DNA from: CAZEER01 sp964586315
GTDB taxonomy: Bacteria > Fidelibacterota > Marinisomatia > Marinisomatales > UBA1611
NCBI GenBank assembly: GCA_964586315.1
Contig: CAZPHE010000003.1
Span: 29,287 to 93,286, forward strand
DNA length: 64,000 nucleotides
Direction: 5' to 3'
In this document: positions 1 through 7,761 of the stretch, in pieces
How the letters are laid out: each line of letters opens with the position of its first letter
How positions within the stretch are numbered: position 1 is the stretch's first letter
Position numbers and translations under genes: made by a program
Notes under the pieces: generated by a model
What the model saw: the letters and a program-made list of their open reading frames with translations, nothing else
Told to the model about the DNA's origin: nothing
Database searches by the model: none

Positions 1-1032
1 AACATCAGTATTATGGGCAATCACTTCTTTCCATTTAACCATATCTAGGTCATTTTCCATAGTTTCCATCAATCTATTATTTTCAGCCTTCCAATTAGTT
101 AAGATATAAAATTTATCACCATAATGCGCAATACTGTATTCGTGTTTTGTGCCTCTTTGTGTAAAATTCAAAAAATCTCCATCAGGATTATCAGATTTTA
201 GGATATGATAATCACTGACTAACGTACTACTATTCCATATGATAATATATTGACCTGATTTTGATCGATAAACTCCTATATAGTATTCATTATCCTTTTC
301 TTGGTAAACCAGTTGGTCATTTTTGTAATCCATACCAATTTTATGTCGATAAATTTTTTCCGATAAAAGTGTAATTTTGTTTTTAGATGTATAAAATATA
401 GTTTGGTTATCATTTGCCCAGGCAACGCTGCCTGTAGTATTTGGTATAGATTGGTTTAGGACCTCACCAGTATTTAAATTTTTAAAATAAACAGTATAAA
501 ATCTTCTGCTAAGGGTATCAATACCATAAGCAAGCCAATTATTGTCAGGACTTATAGTTCTGCTTCCTACAGCAAAATAATCATAACCTTTAGCTAATGT
601 GTTTCCATCAAGAATTATTTCTTCTACGGCGTCAAGTGAACTTTTTTTGCGACAATAAATAGCATATTCTTTATCCTTTTCATATCGAGAATAATAAAAG
701 TATCCATTTTCAAAATAGGGTACTGTCTCATCATCTTTTTTAATTCTCCCTATTATTTCATCAAATAAATCATTCTGCAAATTTTTAGTATGGGATAAAC
801 TTTTTTGGGTGTATTCATTTTCTAAGTTAATGTAATCTACAACTTCTTGAGTATGGCTATCATATGGTTTTGCAGATTTTTGTTCATCCGTGAGACGCAT
901 CCAATAATAATCATCTATTCTAGTATGATCATGGGTTGTCATTTCATAAGGTTTTTTTATTGCCGTAGGCGGTACAAGAGGCTGACTGCAAGAACTCATT
1001 ATTAGAACTCCTATTAGTGTTGTTTGTTTCAT
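1..1032 (-). CDS. Oligopeptidase B-like S9 serine peptidase, N-terminal part (partial)
   Basis: I translated the minus strand from the ATG at 1032. The product begins with a lipoprotein signal (Lys2, hydrophobic stretch, lipobox IMSSC) and continues with IDDYYWMRL, the hallmark opening of the protease II / oligopeptidase B branch of prolyl oligopeptidases (family S9A). Only about 344 residues, the signal plus much of the beta-propeller, lie in the window; the catalytic Ser-Asp-His domain is beyond the left edge. A good ribosome site (AGGTGAG) lies just before the ATG. The family cuts short peptides after basic residues. A lipid anchor suggests it acts in the periplasm or at the outer membrane, processing imported peptides. 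Family assignment is firm; substrate is inferred. Confidence 0.85.
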   Translation of the reverse strand, partial: MKQTTLIGVLIMSSCSQPLVPPTAIKKPYEMTTHDHTRIDDYYWMRLTDEQKSAKPYDSHTQEVVDYINLENEYTQKSLSHTKNLQNDLFDEIIGRIKKDDETVPYFENGYFYYSRYEKDKEYAIYCRKKSSLDAVEEIILDGNTLAKGYDYFAVGSRTISPDNNWLAYGIDTLSRRFYTVYFKNLNTGEVLNQSIPNTTGSVAWANDNQTIFYTSKNKITLLSEKIYRHKIGMDYKNDQLVYQEKDNEYYIGVYRSKSGQYIIIWNSSTLVSDYHILKSDNPDGDFLNFTQRGTKHEYSIAHYGDKFYILTNWKAENNRLMETMENDLDMVKWKEVIAHNTDV

Positions 1033-1285
1033 AATCTCACCTTCACATTAAGTAATTTAATTTACAAATAATTTTATAACTTATTTAAACCATTATATTA
1101 TTAATTATCTCTTTATATATAGGGATTTAACTTATTTAACTTATCTCTTGCTTTAAATAAACAATATAACATAAAATCATTTAAGCCTTAATATGGCTTA
1201 AACATGCGGAGTTCTCACTGAATCATACATTCATCAAATGTGCAATGGTGTAGTGTATCTGTTTCATAATTGTTATGATATATAA

Positions 1286-1819
1286 TTGAAGCAGGTAGCG
1301 CTATCTTTCATCTTGGTAAATTTATTATCAGGACCTGGAATGATTTTATTCTCTCAGGAAAATAAACCTATCTTTTTGAACAAAGCAATTTGGTTTAAAA
1401 AATCTTTTTTGAAAACCTTCAGCATTCTACCATTTTATGAATACAAACCATCTATAAATCCTTCTAAGACCACTTTAAACCTACTAAATGATTTGAGTTT
1501 GTGTGAAGAGATTGTAGATGATCACATTCAATTTAAATTAACAACAAAAGAAAATCAGAAATCAGAGCGAGGAGAAGAGCGAATTAGGTATATCCGCTTA
1601 TGGAAACGAAAAGAGAGGTATGACTCAATCGAAAATAAGATTTCAGACATAAATTATATTAGAGGATTAACAGTTCGATATGAAACTTGGTCTCCTAGAT
1701 GGAATGAAAAAACAGATCTGGCAAAAACCGATTTATCTTTAGATGAAATTGATTTACTTAAATACGAAACCAAACGATTATCAAAAAGATTGAAACGTTC
1801 AGTTTTTAGATTTTTATAG
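1286..1819 (+). CDS. Hypothetical exported protein
   Basis: A 177-residue frame from a TTG codon. I do not recognise the family. The first 24 residues (Lys2, hydrophobic core, ending LFSQ) resemble a signal peptide; the rest is highly charged and rich in Lys, Arg and Glu. There is no clear Shine-Dalgarno before the TTG, and a TATAAT hexamer abuts it at 1280-1285, so transcription could begin too late for that start. An in-frame ATG at 1340 has AGGA about ten bases upstream and would remove the signal. The gene stands alone, convergent with the DUF422 gene, with a possible separate RNA transcript in between. Real gene probable but not certain. Confidence 0.5.
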   Translation: MKQVALSFILVNLLSGPGMILFSQENKPIFLNKAIWFKKSFLKTFSILPFYEYKPSINPSKTTLNLLNDLSLCEEIVDDHIQFKLTTKENQKSERGEERIRYIRLWKRKERYDSIENKISDINYIRGLTVRYETWSPRWNEKTDLAKTDLSLDEIDLLKYETKRLSKRLKRSVFRFL

Positions 1820-1857
1820 CATTGAATTAATCAATGAAATTTTTACAAAATATGTTT

Positions 1858-1887
1858 TTGACTTATAATAAACTTTTCTATTAAGAT
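1858..1887 (+). promoter_or_regulatory. Promoter-like sequence before the structured RNA candidate
   Basis: TTGACT at 1858-1863 and TAAGAT at 1882-1887 are separated by 18 bases, a reasonable sigma-70 type pair that would start RNA near 1894. It lies 38 bases past the stop of the preceding gene, so the downstream element may have its own promoter. Such AT-rich matches occur by chance, and a second TATAAT is present at 1864-1869. Confidence 0.35.
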
Positions 1888-1893
1888 TTTACT

Positions 1894-2050
1894 GTGGAAT
1901 TTTCCATTAAATTAACTATGAAAGGGGGTGATCAGTTGTCTAATTCAAGTAGTTTGCTGACCTCCAAATTATCAGCAAAATAAATCCACGTTGCTGGCAT
2001 AGAGAGGTCAGCTACAAATAAAAAACGCGTCTTTTTGACGCGTTTTTTAT
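1894..2050 (+). ncRNA. Candidate structured small RNA with terminator
   Basis: Between two convergent genes the plus strand can fold into nested helices: GCTGACCTC (1956-1964) pairs with GAGGTCAGC (2004-2012), and inside it CAGCAA (1973-1978) pairs with TTGCTG (1991-1996). Eight bases later comes a strong intrinsic terminator. A purine-rich AAAGGGGGTGAT (1921-1932) precedes the folded part and could serve as a ribosome site or as an alternative pairing partner for the ACCTC strand. A 21-codon frame (ATG 1918, stop 1981-1983) overlaps it, so a small peptide or leader cannot be excluded. The minus-strand transcript of the neighbouring gene should stop before this element, so it belongs to the plus strand. 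I do not recognise it as a known RNA family. Confidence 0.45.
2020..2048. terminator. Bidirectional intrinsic terminator
   Basis: A 12-bp perfect stem, AAAAAACGCGTC (2020-2031) with GACGCGTTTTTT (2037-2048) around a T5 loop, flanked by A and T runs so that it works on both strands. It ends the minus-strand operon whose last stop codon is at 2054-2056 and also ends the plus-strand RNA candidate. Confidence 0.9.
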
Positions 2051-2053
2051 TAC

Positions 2054-2890
2054 TTAATGTTGGGAATATTGTAGAAAAAAGAGGAACAAATAAATTGATG
2101 CAAGAGTTAAACTTAATATACCTGGAACCATTAGACCACGCTCAAAGCAAGGTCTAGATACAATTACATGTAATAAAAAAAATAACATCCCTGGAGAATA
2201 TTGTAATAAGAAAGAACTTTGATTTTTTTCTTGAACTACTGGAAAATGGATAATAAAAAAAACCGTTAATATTATTACTGAAACACCAAACCAACCTAAA
2301 AAATTCATAATAGGGATGCCATAATATTGACCTGGATTATTCCAATGCCAACGATTTTCATCTACAGCGATTGGATCTAAAATTAAATCTACAAACATGA
2401 CCATTAAGCTTGGAATAATGATAAATAAAAAAGAAAAAGATTCTAAATCGTATGGAAATTCTATTTTAGTTAAACATAAAAAAAAATTTAGTGACATATA
2501 AATTAAACCAAACCAAGCAACAGGAATTAATAATGGAATCCCTCCAAATATATAACCTGGCGTTCTACCAATATTATATTGATATTTACCACCAAATATT
2601 AGACCGCTCCTTGAACCAATAATCTCTGAACACATACTAATTGATAAGGTTAAAAAAATAAATAAAATTATATTTTTCCAACCCCAATAAATATTTCCAT
2701 GAAAAAGAAAAAATCCAAATCCAAATAAAACTTGCAATACCCTGAATTTTTCTGCCTTATGATATTTTTGATCATACTCTAATTTATCATTCTTGATAAA
2801 CCATCCTATTTCACCTATACGTATGAGACGGTATATAAAAGGCACTGTGCATACAAGTATAATAAACAAATATAAAAAATAATCTTTCAT
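2054..2890 (-). CDS. Carotenoid biosynthesis (DUF422 / CruF-like) membrane protein
   Basis: A 278-residue polytopic membrane protein with about seven hydrophobic segments. It carries the pattern of the DUF422/CruF family: a GxxFGxYxY-like element followed by GGIPLLIPVAW (residues 99-126), then VDLILDPIAV (167-176) and GIPIMNFLGW (191-200). CruF hydrates the psi end group of C40 or C50 carotenoids; other members are annotated only as carotenoid biosynthesis proteins. No other carotenoid gene is nearby. It is the last gene of the rlmB-aminotransferase-sulfotransferase run, 4 bases after the sulfotransferase, and is followed by a strong terminator. Family assignment is good; the hydratase reaction is inferred. 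Confidence 0.7.
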   Translation of the reverse strand: MKDYFLYLFIILVCTVPFIYRLIRIGEIGWFIKNDKLEYDQKYHKAEKFRVLQVLFGFGFFLFHGNIYWGWKNIILFIFLTLSISMCSEIIGSRSGLIFGGKYQYNIGRTPGYIFGGIPLLIPVAWFGLIYMSLNFFLCLTKIEFPYDLESFSFLFIIIPSLMVMFVDLILDPIAVDENRWHWNNPGQYYGIPIMNFLGWFGVSVIILTVFFIIHFPVVQEKNQSSFLLQYSPGMLFFLLHVIVSRPCFERGLMVPGILSLTLASIYLFLFFLQYSQH

Positions 2891-2894
2891 CAGA

Positions 2895-3629
2895 TTAATG
2901 CTTCAATCGTTTTTTATACATTTTGGAATAAAACACCATACATCTATTATATATAGGCAATAAATCATCACGGAGTTTGATTTGTTTTTTTTTATATGGG
3001 ATGAATGAAGTTGATTTCTCAACACGATTATACCAATAAGGTGCCCAAATTCCATCAGATTCACGCTTTCCTTTTGGCCATTTAAGCATTCTTTTTGAAA
3101 AATTAATACCCAGCACTCTACATAATTTCCTTAACATACTTTCAGGTTCTTTAAGAATATCATTTGAATCAATAATGGGAGGTGTCATTCCATGTTCTTT
3201 TTCCAAAAATTGAATAATTTCTATTTGCTGTTCATAACCTAACATCCTTTCATCTTTTAATGGAAATTCTTTATCATAACTGGCAATTACATATTTAGGA
3301 TCCCGAATTAATAGACAATTTTTAACATTTTTTATCCAACGAATATCATAACCTTTTAGATTATGTTGGGCCATGTGCTTCTGATACCATATTCTTTTAT
3401 TTTGTGGAACTAAACCTGTACATAGTCTAGTAACATCATCCCAATTAGTACTTTGAGATTTAAGGACCTCATCTCTTCCTGGATGTTCCAAGCCAGTTTT
3501 ATCCAAATAATGCGCATAAAAAGGTTCATCTAAAACTGCTGTATCTTTTCGATTTTCAAATGAACGCATCATGGCTGTGGAAAGATTTCTTGGTCCAGAC
3601 CACATCGCAATATGAAAATTCCGGTTCAT
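2895..3629 (-). CDS. Sulfotransferase-family protein
   Basis: A 244-residue cytosolic protein. Residues 11-20 (SGPRNLSTAM) form a P-loop-like site typical of PAPS-dependent sulfotransferases that binds the 5'-phosphosulfate; an RDPKYVIASY segment farther on matches the 3'-phosphate binding region with its conserved Arg and Ser. Members of this small-sulfotransferase group are often found beside branched-chain-type aminotransferases, and here the two genes overlap by four bases (ATGA), so they are probably translated together. The acceptor is unknown. Annotations of relatives vary, and a non-sulfotransferase P-loop role is possible. Confidence 0.7.
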   Translation of the reverse strand: MNRNFHIAMWSGPRNLSTAMMRSFENRKDTAVLDEPFYAHYLDKTGLEHPGRDEVLKSQSTNWDDVTRLCTGLVPQNKRIWYQKHMAQHNLKGYDIRWIKNVKNCLLIRDPKYVIASYDKEFPLKDERMLGYEQQIEIIQFLEKEHGMTPPIIDSNDILKEPESMLRKLCRVLGINFSKRMLKWPKGKRESDGIWAPYWYNRVEKSTSFIPYKKKQIKLRDDLLPIYNRCMVFYSKMYKKRLKH

Positions 3630-4534
3630 TTTGATATTATTTTTTCAATATCTAGGGCATACCATTCCTGAATATTTTTTGTTAATTGACCTCGAGTTCC
3701 ATTTCCAATAGATACACCATCTACAGAGATAACAGGTATGACACCTGCAAACGTACCTGTTGCAAATACCTCATCTGCATTATGGACATCATCAATAAAA
3801 AAATTCTTTTCAAAAACTTGAATATTATTTTCTTTACAAATGCGAATGATGCTACCTCTTGTAACACCGTTAAGACAATATTCACCAGTAGAAGTCCATA
3901 CTTCATTATTTCGAACAATAAAAAAGTTAGTTGAATTACATGTTGAAACGTAGCCATAAGGATCAAGCATTAATCCCTCATCAACACCCATTTTTTCAGC
4001 TTCAATACAGGCTGAAATACAATTATGTTTGCTTAATGAATTAATTTTTGGATCTTGTATGCGGTGATCTCTAATAGTTTTTACAGTACCTAGTGTAATA
4101 CCATTTATTTTTACAGTTTCACTTGGAATTTTATATTCAGGTATAATGACAATCGTAGGTCTGCCAATAGTTACCTTAGGGTGTTGGTAAGGTGTAGATT
4201 TTATACCGCGAGATACAATAAGACGAATGTGAACATTAGATTCCATATTATTCATTTCAACAGTCTTTATTAATGCATGCTCCATTTCTTTTTTATTTAT
4301 CCCTATGTCCATTTCGAGGGCTTTTGCGCCTTCATATAGACGTTTTAAATGTTCATCCAAATGAATTAAATGGTTATTGTGTAACCTAATTCCCTCCCAT
4401 ACACCATCACCTAATAGATAACCACTATCCATAACAGAAATATTAGCTTGGGAGCGATGATAAAAATCGCCATTTATGTATACCTTGATATTTTTATTGC
4501 GGTTATCTATTGCATAATCATGCGTTGATGCCAT
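3626..4534 (-). CDS. Class IV PLP-dependent aminotransferase (BCAT / D-amino-acid transaminase type)
   Basis: A 302-residue fold-type IV transaminase. An INGDF start of the fold, MDSGYLLGDGVWEGIR (residues 35-50), the PLP lysine in INSLSKHN (Lys169), and STCNSTNFF with LNGVTRG near the C terminus are all present. These enzymes transaminate branched-chain or D-amino acids, or in relatives eliminate aminodeoxychorismate; the sequence alone does not settle the substrate. Its stop codon overlaps the start of the sulfotransferase gene and its own start overlaps the rlmB stop by one base, showing tight coupling. Pairing with a sulfotransferase suggests a dedicated metabolite rather than general isoleucine/valine synthesis. 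Confidence 0.85.
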   Translation of the reverse strand: MASTHDYAIDNRNKNIKVYINGDFYHRSQANISVMDSGYLLGDGVWEGIRLHNNHLIHLDEHLKRLYEGAKALEMDIGINKKEMEHALIKTVEMNNMESNVHIRLIVSRGIKSTPYQHPKVTIGRPTIVIIPEYKIPSETVKINGITLGTVKTIRDHRIQDPKINSLSKHNCISACIEAEKMGVDEGLMLDPYGYVSTCNSTNFFIVRNNEVWTSTGEYCLNGVTRGSIIRICKENNIQVFEKNFFIDDVHNADEVFATGTFAGVIPVISVDGVSIGNGTRGQLTKNIQEWYALDIEKIISK

Positions 4535-5280
4535 TATTGCTCCCCTAATTTTTGTCTAAGTCTTTCAAAAGCAATAGCAGCTACTGCAGCACTAACGTTT
4601 AAAGAATTGGTTATGCCTTGCATAGGTATAGTTGATAAAAAATCACATGTTTTTAAAATTTTTTCCCGAATACCTTTACCTTCACTACCTAAAACAATTA
4701 CCTTTTTCTCTAAATATTCAATAGAATACCATGGTTTAGCTTTAACATTGTTTTCTACTCCAATAATCCAAAAATCATCCTTTTTGAGTTGATCAAACGC
4801 TTGTATTAAATTGGTTACTTCATACAGACTAACATTAGTAAATGCCCCTTGACTTATTTGTAAAACAGTTTCATTGATAGGTGCAGTATAATGTTTAGAA
4901 AAAATAATCCCATCAATACCTCCACATTCCGCAGTTCGAATAATCTGCCCAAAATTTTGAGGATCTTCAATACGGTCTAGGGCGAGAAAACATATATTTT
5001 TTTTATCACTATAATTAGGAATTTTATCTTTTATTATTTCTCCTGAAAATTGGATAACAATACCCTGTGTCCTGCCATCAGGAAATTTTTGATAGTATTT
5101 ATTTTTATTTAATATTTTTACACTCTGATTATTTAAATAACTAATTATTTCTTTATTCTTTTGTCCTCTACCATCTTTAAGAAGAAAAATATTTTCGATT
5201 ATACAATATTCTGATCTTAAAATCGCGATTGAATTATTGATACCGCTACAAGTAAAAATTTGATTATTTGATTTTTTCAT
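4534..5280 (-). CDS. rlmB: 23S rRNA (guanosine-2'-O)-methyltransferase, TrmH/SpoU family
   Basis: A 248-residue SpoU-type methyltransferase. A substrate-binding N-terminal domain is followed by the knotted SPOUT domain with its three motifs: LDRIEDPQNFGQIIRTAE (101-118, motif 1 with Asn109 and Arg115), VLGSEGKGI (196-204, motif 2) and IPMQGITNSLNVSAA (218-232, motif 3). The length and the N-terminal domain fit RlmB, which methylates the 2'-OH of a conserved guanosine in 23S rRNA; another TrmH-family target cannot be excluded. It is the first gene of a four-gene minus-strand run and is divergent from the tRNA gene. Confidence 0.88.
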   Translation of the reverse strand: MKKSNNQIFTCSGINNSIAILRSEYCIIENIFLLKDGRGQKNKEIISYLNNQSVKILNKNKYYQKFPDGRTQGIVIQFSGEIIKDKIPNYSDKKNICFLALDRIEDPQNFGQIIRTAECGGIDGIIFSKHYTAPINETVLQISQGAFTNVSLYEVTNLIQAFDQLKKDDFWIIGVENNVKAKPWYSIEYLEKKVIVLGSEGKGIREKILKTCDFLSTIPMQGITNSLNVSAAVAAIAFERLRQKLGEQ

Positions 5281-5379
5281 ATTTATATAGAGTCAACTAA
5301 TTTTATAGTGTATTCATAAAACTACAACAGTAAAAAAACTTAAAACCGATAATATTTTTGTAGATTTCACGCCACTTTA

Positions 5380-5452
5380 GGGCCCATAGCTCAACGGTTA
5401 GAGCAGCAGACTCATAATCTGTTGGTTCGGGGTTCGAATCCCTGTGGGCCCA
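5380..5452 (+). tRNA. tRNA with CAU anticodon, probably tRNA-Ile2
   Basis: A 73-base cloverleaf. The acceptor arm GGGCCCA (5380-5386) pairs with TGGGCCC (5445-5451), with discriminator A5452. The D arm AGCTC/GAGC, the anticodon loop CTCATAA with anticodon CAT, and the TTCGAAT T-loop are all clear. The 3' CCA is not encoded. The GGGCC acceptor and the GACTCATAATC core resemble tRNA-Ile2, whose C34 is changed to lysidine by TilS to read AUA; elongator tRNA-Met is the alternative. Confidence 0.93.
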
Positions 5453-5521
5453 CTTTTCTAAAATAAGAATTTTTCATCAATAAAAAGTCTGATTAGTGTT
5501 CTCTAATACTTCCCTGTTCTT

Positions 5522-5574
5522 TTGTACATTTATATACAAGATTATACAAAAAAGTTAGATATCGTTATATACAA
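5522..5574 (+). promoter_or_regulatory. Repeated TATACAA boxes upstream of the HTH gene
   Basis: Three TATACAA copies (5533-5539, 5543-5549, 5568-5574), two of them inside the 10-base TTATATACAA (5530-5539 and 5565-5574), plus an inverted TTGTA at 5522-5526. They end one base before the ATG at 5576. This clustering suggests an operator, possibly for the HTH protein encoded right after it, or overlapping -10 elements. Confidence 0.4.
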
Positions 5575-5575
5575 A

Positions 5576-6091
5576 ATGAATAAAACACCAAACTATTTAA
5601 AACAATTTTCTAAGGATAGTATAGAATGGGCTAAAGAGAATCCTGAAAAAGTGAAGCAACATATTAGAGACTTATACGATAAAATGTTCCCTGCTACTCA
5701 AGATTATATACAGTTTCTTAGACAGCGATGGTTGCCTAAAAAATCTATTTTAAAAATTAATGTTCATCTACAAAAACAAGAATATGAAGAAAAAATTAAA
5801 TATTGGAAAAAAGTGGAAACAAATTTTCATAAAGATGATATTTTATATGATCGTTTATCAGAAAGTGATTATTGGCATAACATAACTACAGAAGAAAAAA
5901 ACAATTATGTAAAATTAACGGAAGCGTGGCTTGAAACTAAAACGAAACAACAAAGAACGATTTGGAATTATTATATACTTGATGTACCAAAAAAGAAAAT
6001 TGCAACACGATTAAAAAAAGAGCAAAAACATATAAGAATTATTATTAATAAATTACAGGAGAATTTCTTAAAACAAATAATCTCTTATTAG
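5576..6091 (+). CDS. Hypothetical protein with C-terminal helix-turn-helix
   Basis: A 171-residue charged, soluble protein. A TTG at 5522 would add 18 residues, but the ATG at 5576 is preferred because the upstream stretch is made of repeats that look like regulatory DNA. The C-terminal third (about residues 120-165, TKQQRTIWNYYILDVPKKK then IATRLKKEQKHIRIIINKL) has the helix spacing of a sigma-region-4 or LuxR-like HTH: trigger helix, turn, then a Lys/Arg-rich recognition helix. The N-terminal half is helical with many Tyr, Trp and Lys and matches nothing I know. It stands alone between a tRNA and a convergent Nudix gene. It may be an autoregulated transcription factor; that role is inferred. 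Confidence 0.65.
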   Translation: MNKTPNYLKQFSKDSIEWAKENPEKVKQHIRDLYDKMFPATQDYIQFLRQRWLPKKSILKINVHLQKQEYEEKIKYWKKVETNFHKDDILYDRLSESDYWHNITTEEKNNYVKLTEAWLETKTKQQRTIWNYYILDVPKKKIATRLKKEQKHIRIIINKLQENFLKQIISY

Positions 6092-6095
6092 ATAA

Positions 6096-6139
6096 GTAAT
6101 GTACCTAATAGTTTTATTTATAACTATCATTCCCATTAC
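6096..6139. terminator. Weak two-part hairpin between convergent genes
   Basis: GTAATG (6096-6101) can pair with CATTAC (6134-6139), and inside it ATAGTT (6108-6113) with AACTAT (6122-6127). It sits just past one stop codon and over the other stop of two convergent genes, where a shared terminator would be expected. The stems are short and AT-rich, with no clear U-tract. Confidence 0.3.
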
Positions 6140-6678
6140 TCTAAACTAAAAATTCTTTTTGTCCACAATAATCCAATTATTGTCTTTACATCACTAATCG
6201 TGCCATTCCAAATAAGTTCTATAGCATCTTCAATTTTTGTAGGAATTAATTGTAAAAATTCATCTTTATCGAGTTTTGATTTTGTTTGTTCTAAATCTTC
6301 AGCTAAGTAAATCCACATTTTTTCATTAGCGAAACCAATTGCCGGATGAATAATAGTCAAAAACGTCAATTTATTTGCAAAATACCCGATTTCTTCTTCT
6401 AATTCTCTTTTTGCACAATCTTCAGGTTTTTCATCTTTATCTAGCTTACCCGCAGGTAATTCTATTACTTGCTCTTTTATAGCATAGCGGAACTGTTTTA
6501 TTAAACCGATTTTACCATTCGGTAAAATCGGGACACAACAAGCTGCGCCTGAGTGATTAATCCATTCTCTTGTACTGATTTTACCATTTGGAAGGGTCAC
6601 CTCATCTAATCTTAAATCTAAAACTTTACCCTGAAATATTATTTCAGATGATAAAGTTGATTCTATTAGTTTGCTCAT
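6136..6678 (-). CDS. Nudix hydrolase, ADP-ribose pyrophosphatase type
   Basis: A 180-residue Nudix protein. The box is complete: Gly77, Glu83, Arg91-Glu92, Glu95-Glu96 and Gly98 in the GX5EX7REUXEEXGU spacing. The upstream VIELPAGK and the N-terminal beta domain (VTLPNGK.. REWINHSGA) fit the ADP-ribose pyrophosphatase (NudF) group, which splits ADP-ribose to AMP and ribose 5-phosphate with Mg2+ and works as a dimer. Other nucleoside diphosphate sugars are possible substrates. It is a single-gene unit, convergent with the HTH gene and divergent from the barrel gene at 6872. Confidence 0.88.
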   Translation of the reverse strand: MSKLIESTLSSEIIFQGKVLDLRLDEVTLPNGKISTREWINHSGAACCVPILPNGKIGLIKQFRYAIKEQVIELPAGKLDKDEKPEDCAKRELEEEIGYFANKLTFLTIIHPAIGFANEKMWIYLAEDLEQTKSKLDKDEFLQLIPTKIEDAIELIWNGTISDVKTIIGLLWTKRIFSLE

Positions 6679-6871
6679 ATCTTATAAATAAATGTTTATA
6701 GATTATATAATCAAATAAAATAAACCAAACCAATAAAAAGAATGAATATATTTTTAATTTTTTATCTATTGACATAAATGGAAAATTACATATTTAAAAT
6801 TTTGGTTATTTTTGACAAAATTATTTAATTGTATATTTTTAATAACATTGCAGGTTAATTATTTAAATGCT

Positions 6872-7741
6872 ATGAATAAAATACTAACTATCATATTTAC
6901 GAGTACATTACTTTACTCAATCCAAGGAACAATCATCTTTTATGATCAAACGACTATAGAAGGCGATATAAATGGTATTGAAAAAACTTCCGTTTACATT
7001 ACTCCAACAGGTTTGACGTTTCCTGAACAAATTCTTTTAGAAAATATTGACTCACTCAAGATTGATGATGGTACTATACCTATTGCTGGAGGAAAAGTTT
7101 TATTACTCTATGAGAATGGCGAATTTTTTACACCACAAGAACCAGGTAACAATAATTCCTTTAATACACCTCAACAATACGCGATTGAATATGTAATCGT
7201 TCCAAATTGGAGCTTAAATCTTTATACAGGCTACCCAATAATTAGAGGAGGTTCAGTACAAAATGAATATTATGATAAAACTAATATCATTTGGGGGCTT
7301 TCTATCGGAAGTCCATATGGGTTTTTTGCAGGTGATTTTTTTATGAATGCTATTGGTGAGATAGCCTACTATAAATTCGAAAAAATAGGAAATAAAAGTG
7401 CAACTTTTGGTGGAGTTTGTTTCCAGGCAGGTCTAAGCCCTGGATTTTTTATAGGTAATACAAGTTTTAGTGCCACAGCCTGTACTGGATTATATAGGGA
7501 CGATGATCAAAAATTTAGTGCAGGATTTATTACCGGAGGTAGTGTTGACATACCTTTAGGAGAAATTATTCTAGAAAAATACCCTGATTTTGAAATTTTT
7601 GACGATCGATACATCAAAGATTTCAGACAATATATCGAAGCTTTTGAATTGCGATTTACAGGAAGATCTAACATAATTCAGAAAGTTAAAGGCGCAACTT
7701 TTTGGATTGGCGCTGGTCTTTCTTTTGGGTATGAATTTTAA
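6872..7741 (+). CDS. Exported outer-membrane beta-barrel protein
   Basis: A 289-residue protein from the ATG at 6872; a TTG at 6812 would add a 20-residue extension and lies in the probable promoter region (TTGACA at 6769-6774 and 6812-6817). Residues 1-19 form a Sec signal. A short N-terminal part reads like a small beta domain (TIIFYDQTTIEGDINGIEK), as in proteins that start with an Sm-like or DUF domain before a barrel. The rest is alternating, aromatic-rich strands with Gly turns and a terminal Phe (FGYEF), as expected for a BamA-folded barrel. No specific family recognised. It precedes the T9SS-cargo gene by 20 bases. Confidence 0.75.
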   Translation: MNKILTIIFTSTLLYSIQGTIIFYDQTTIEGDINGIEKTSVYITPTGLTFPEQILLENIDSLKIDDGTIPIAGGKVLLLYENGEFFTPQEPGNNNSFNTPQQYAIEYVIVPNWSLNLYTGYPIIRGGSVQNEYYDKTNIIWGLSIGSPYGFFAGDFFMNAIGEIAYYKFEKIGNKSATFGGVCFQAGLSPGFFIGNTSFSATACTGLYRDDDQKFSAGFITGGSVDIPLGEIILEKYPDFEIFDDRYIKDFRQYIEAFELRFTGRSNIIQKVKGATFWIGAGLSFGYEF

Positions 7742-7761
7742 AATAACTAGTTAATAAATCT

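Noticed and set aside
6812..6871. TTG start of the barrel gene
   Set aside because: The TTGACA there looks like promoter sequence and the ATG at 6872 opens a clean signal peptide.
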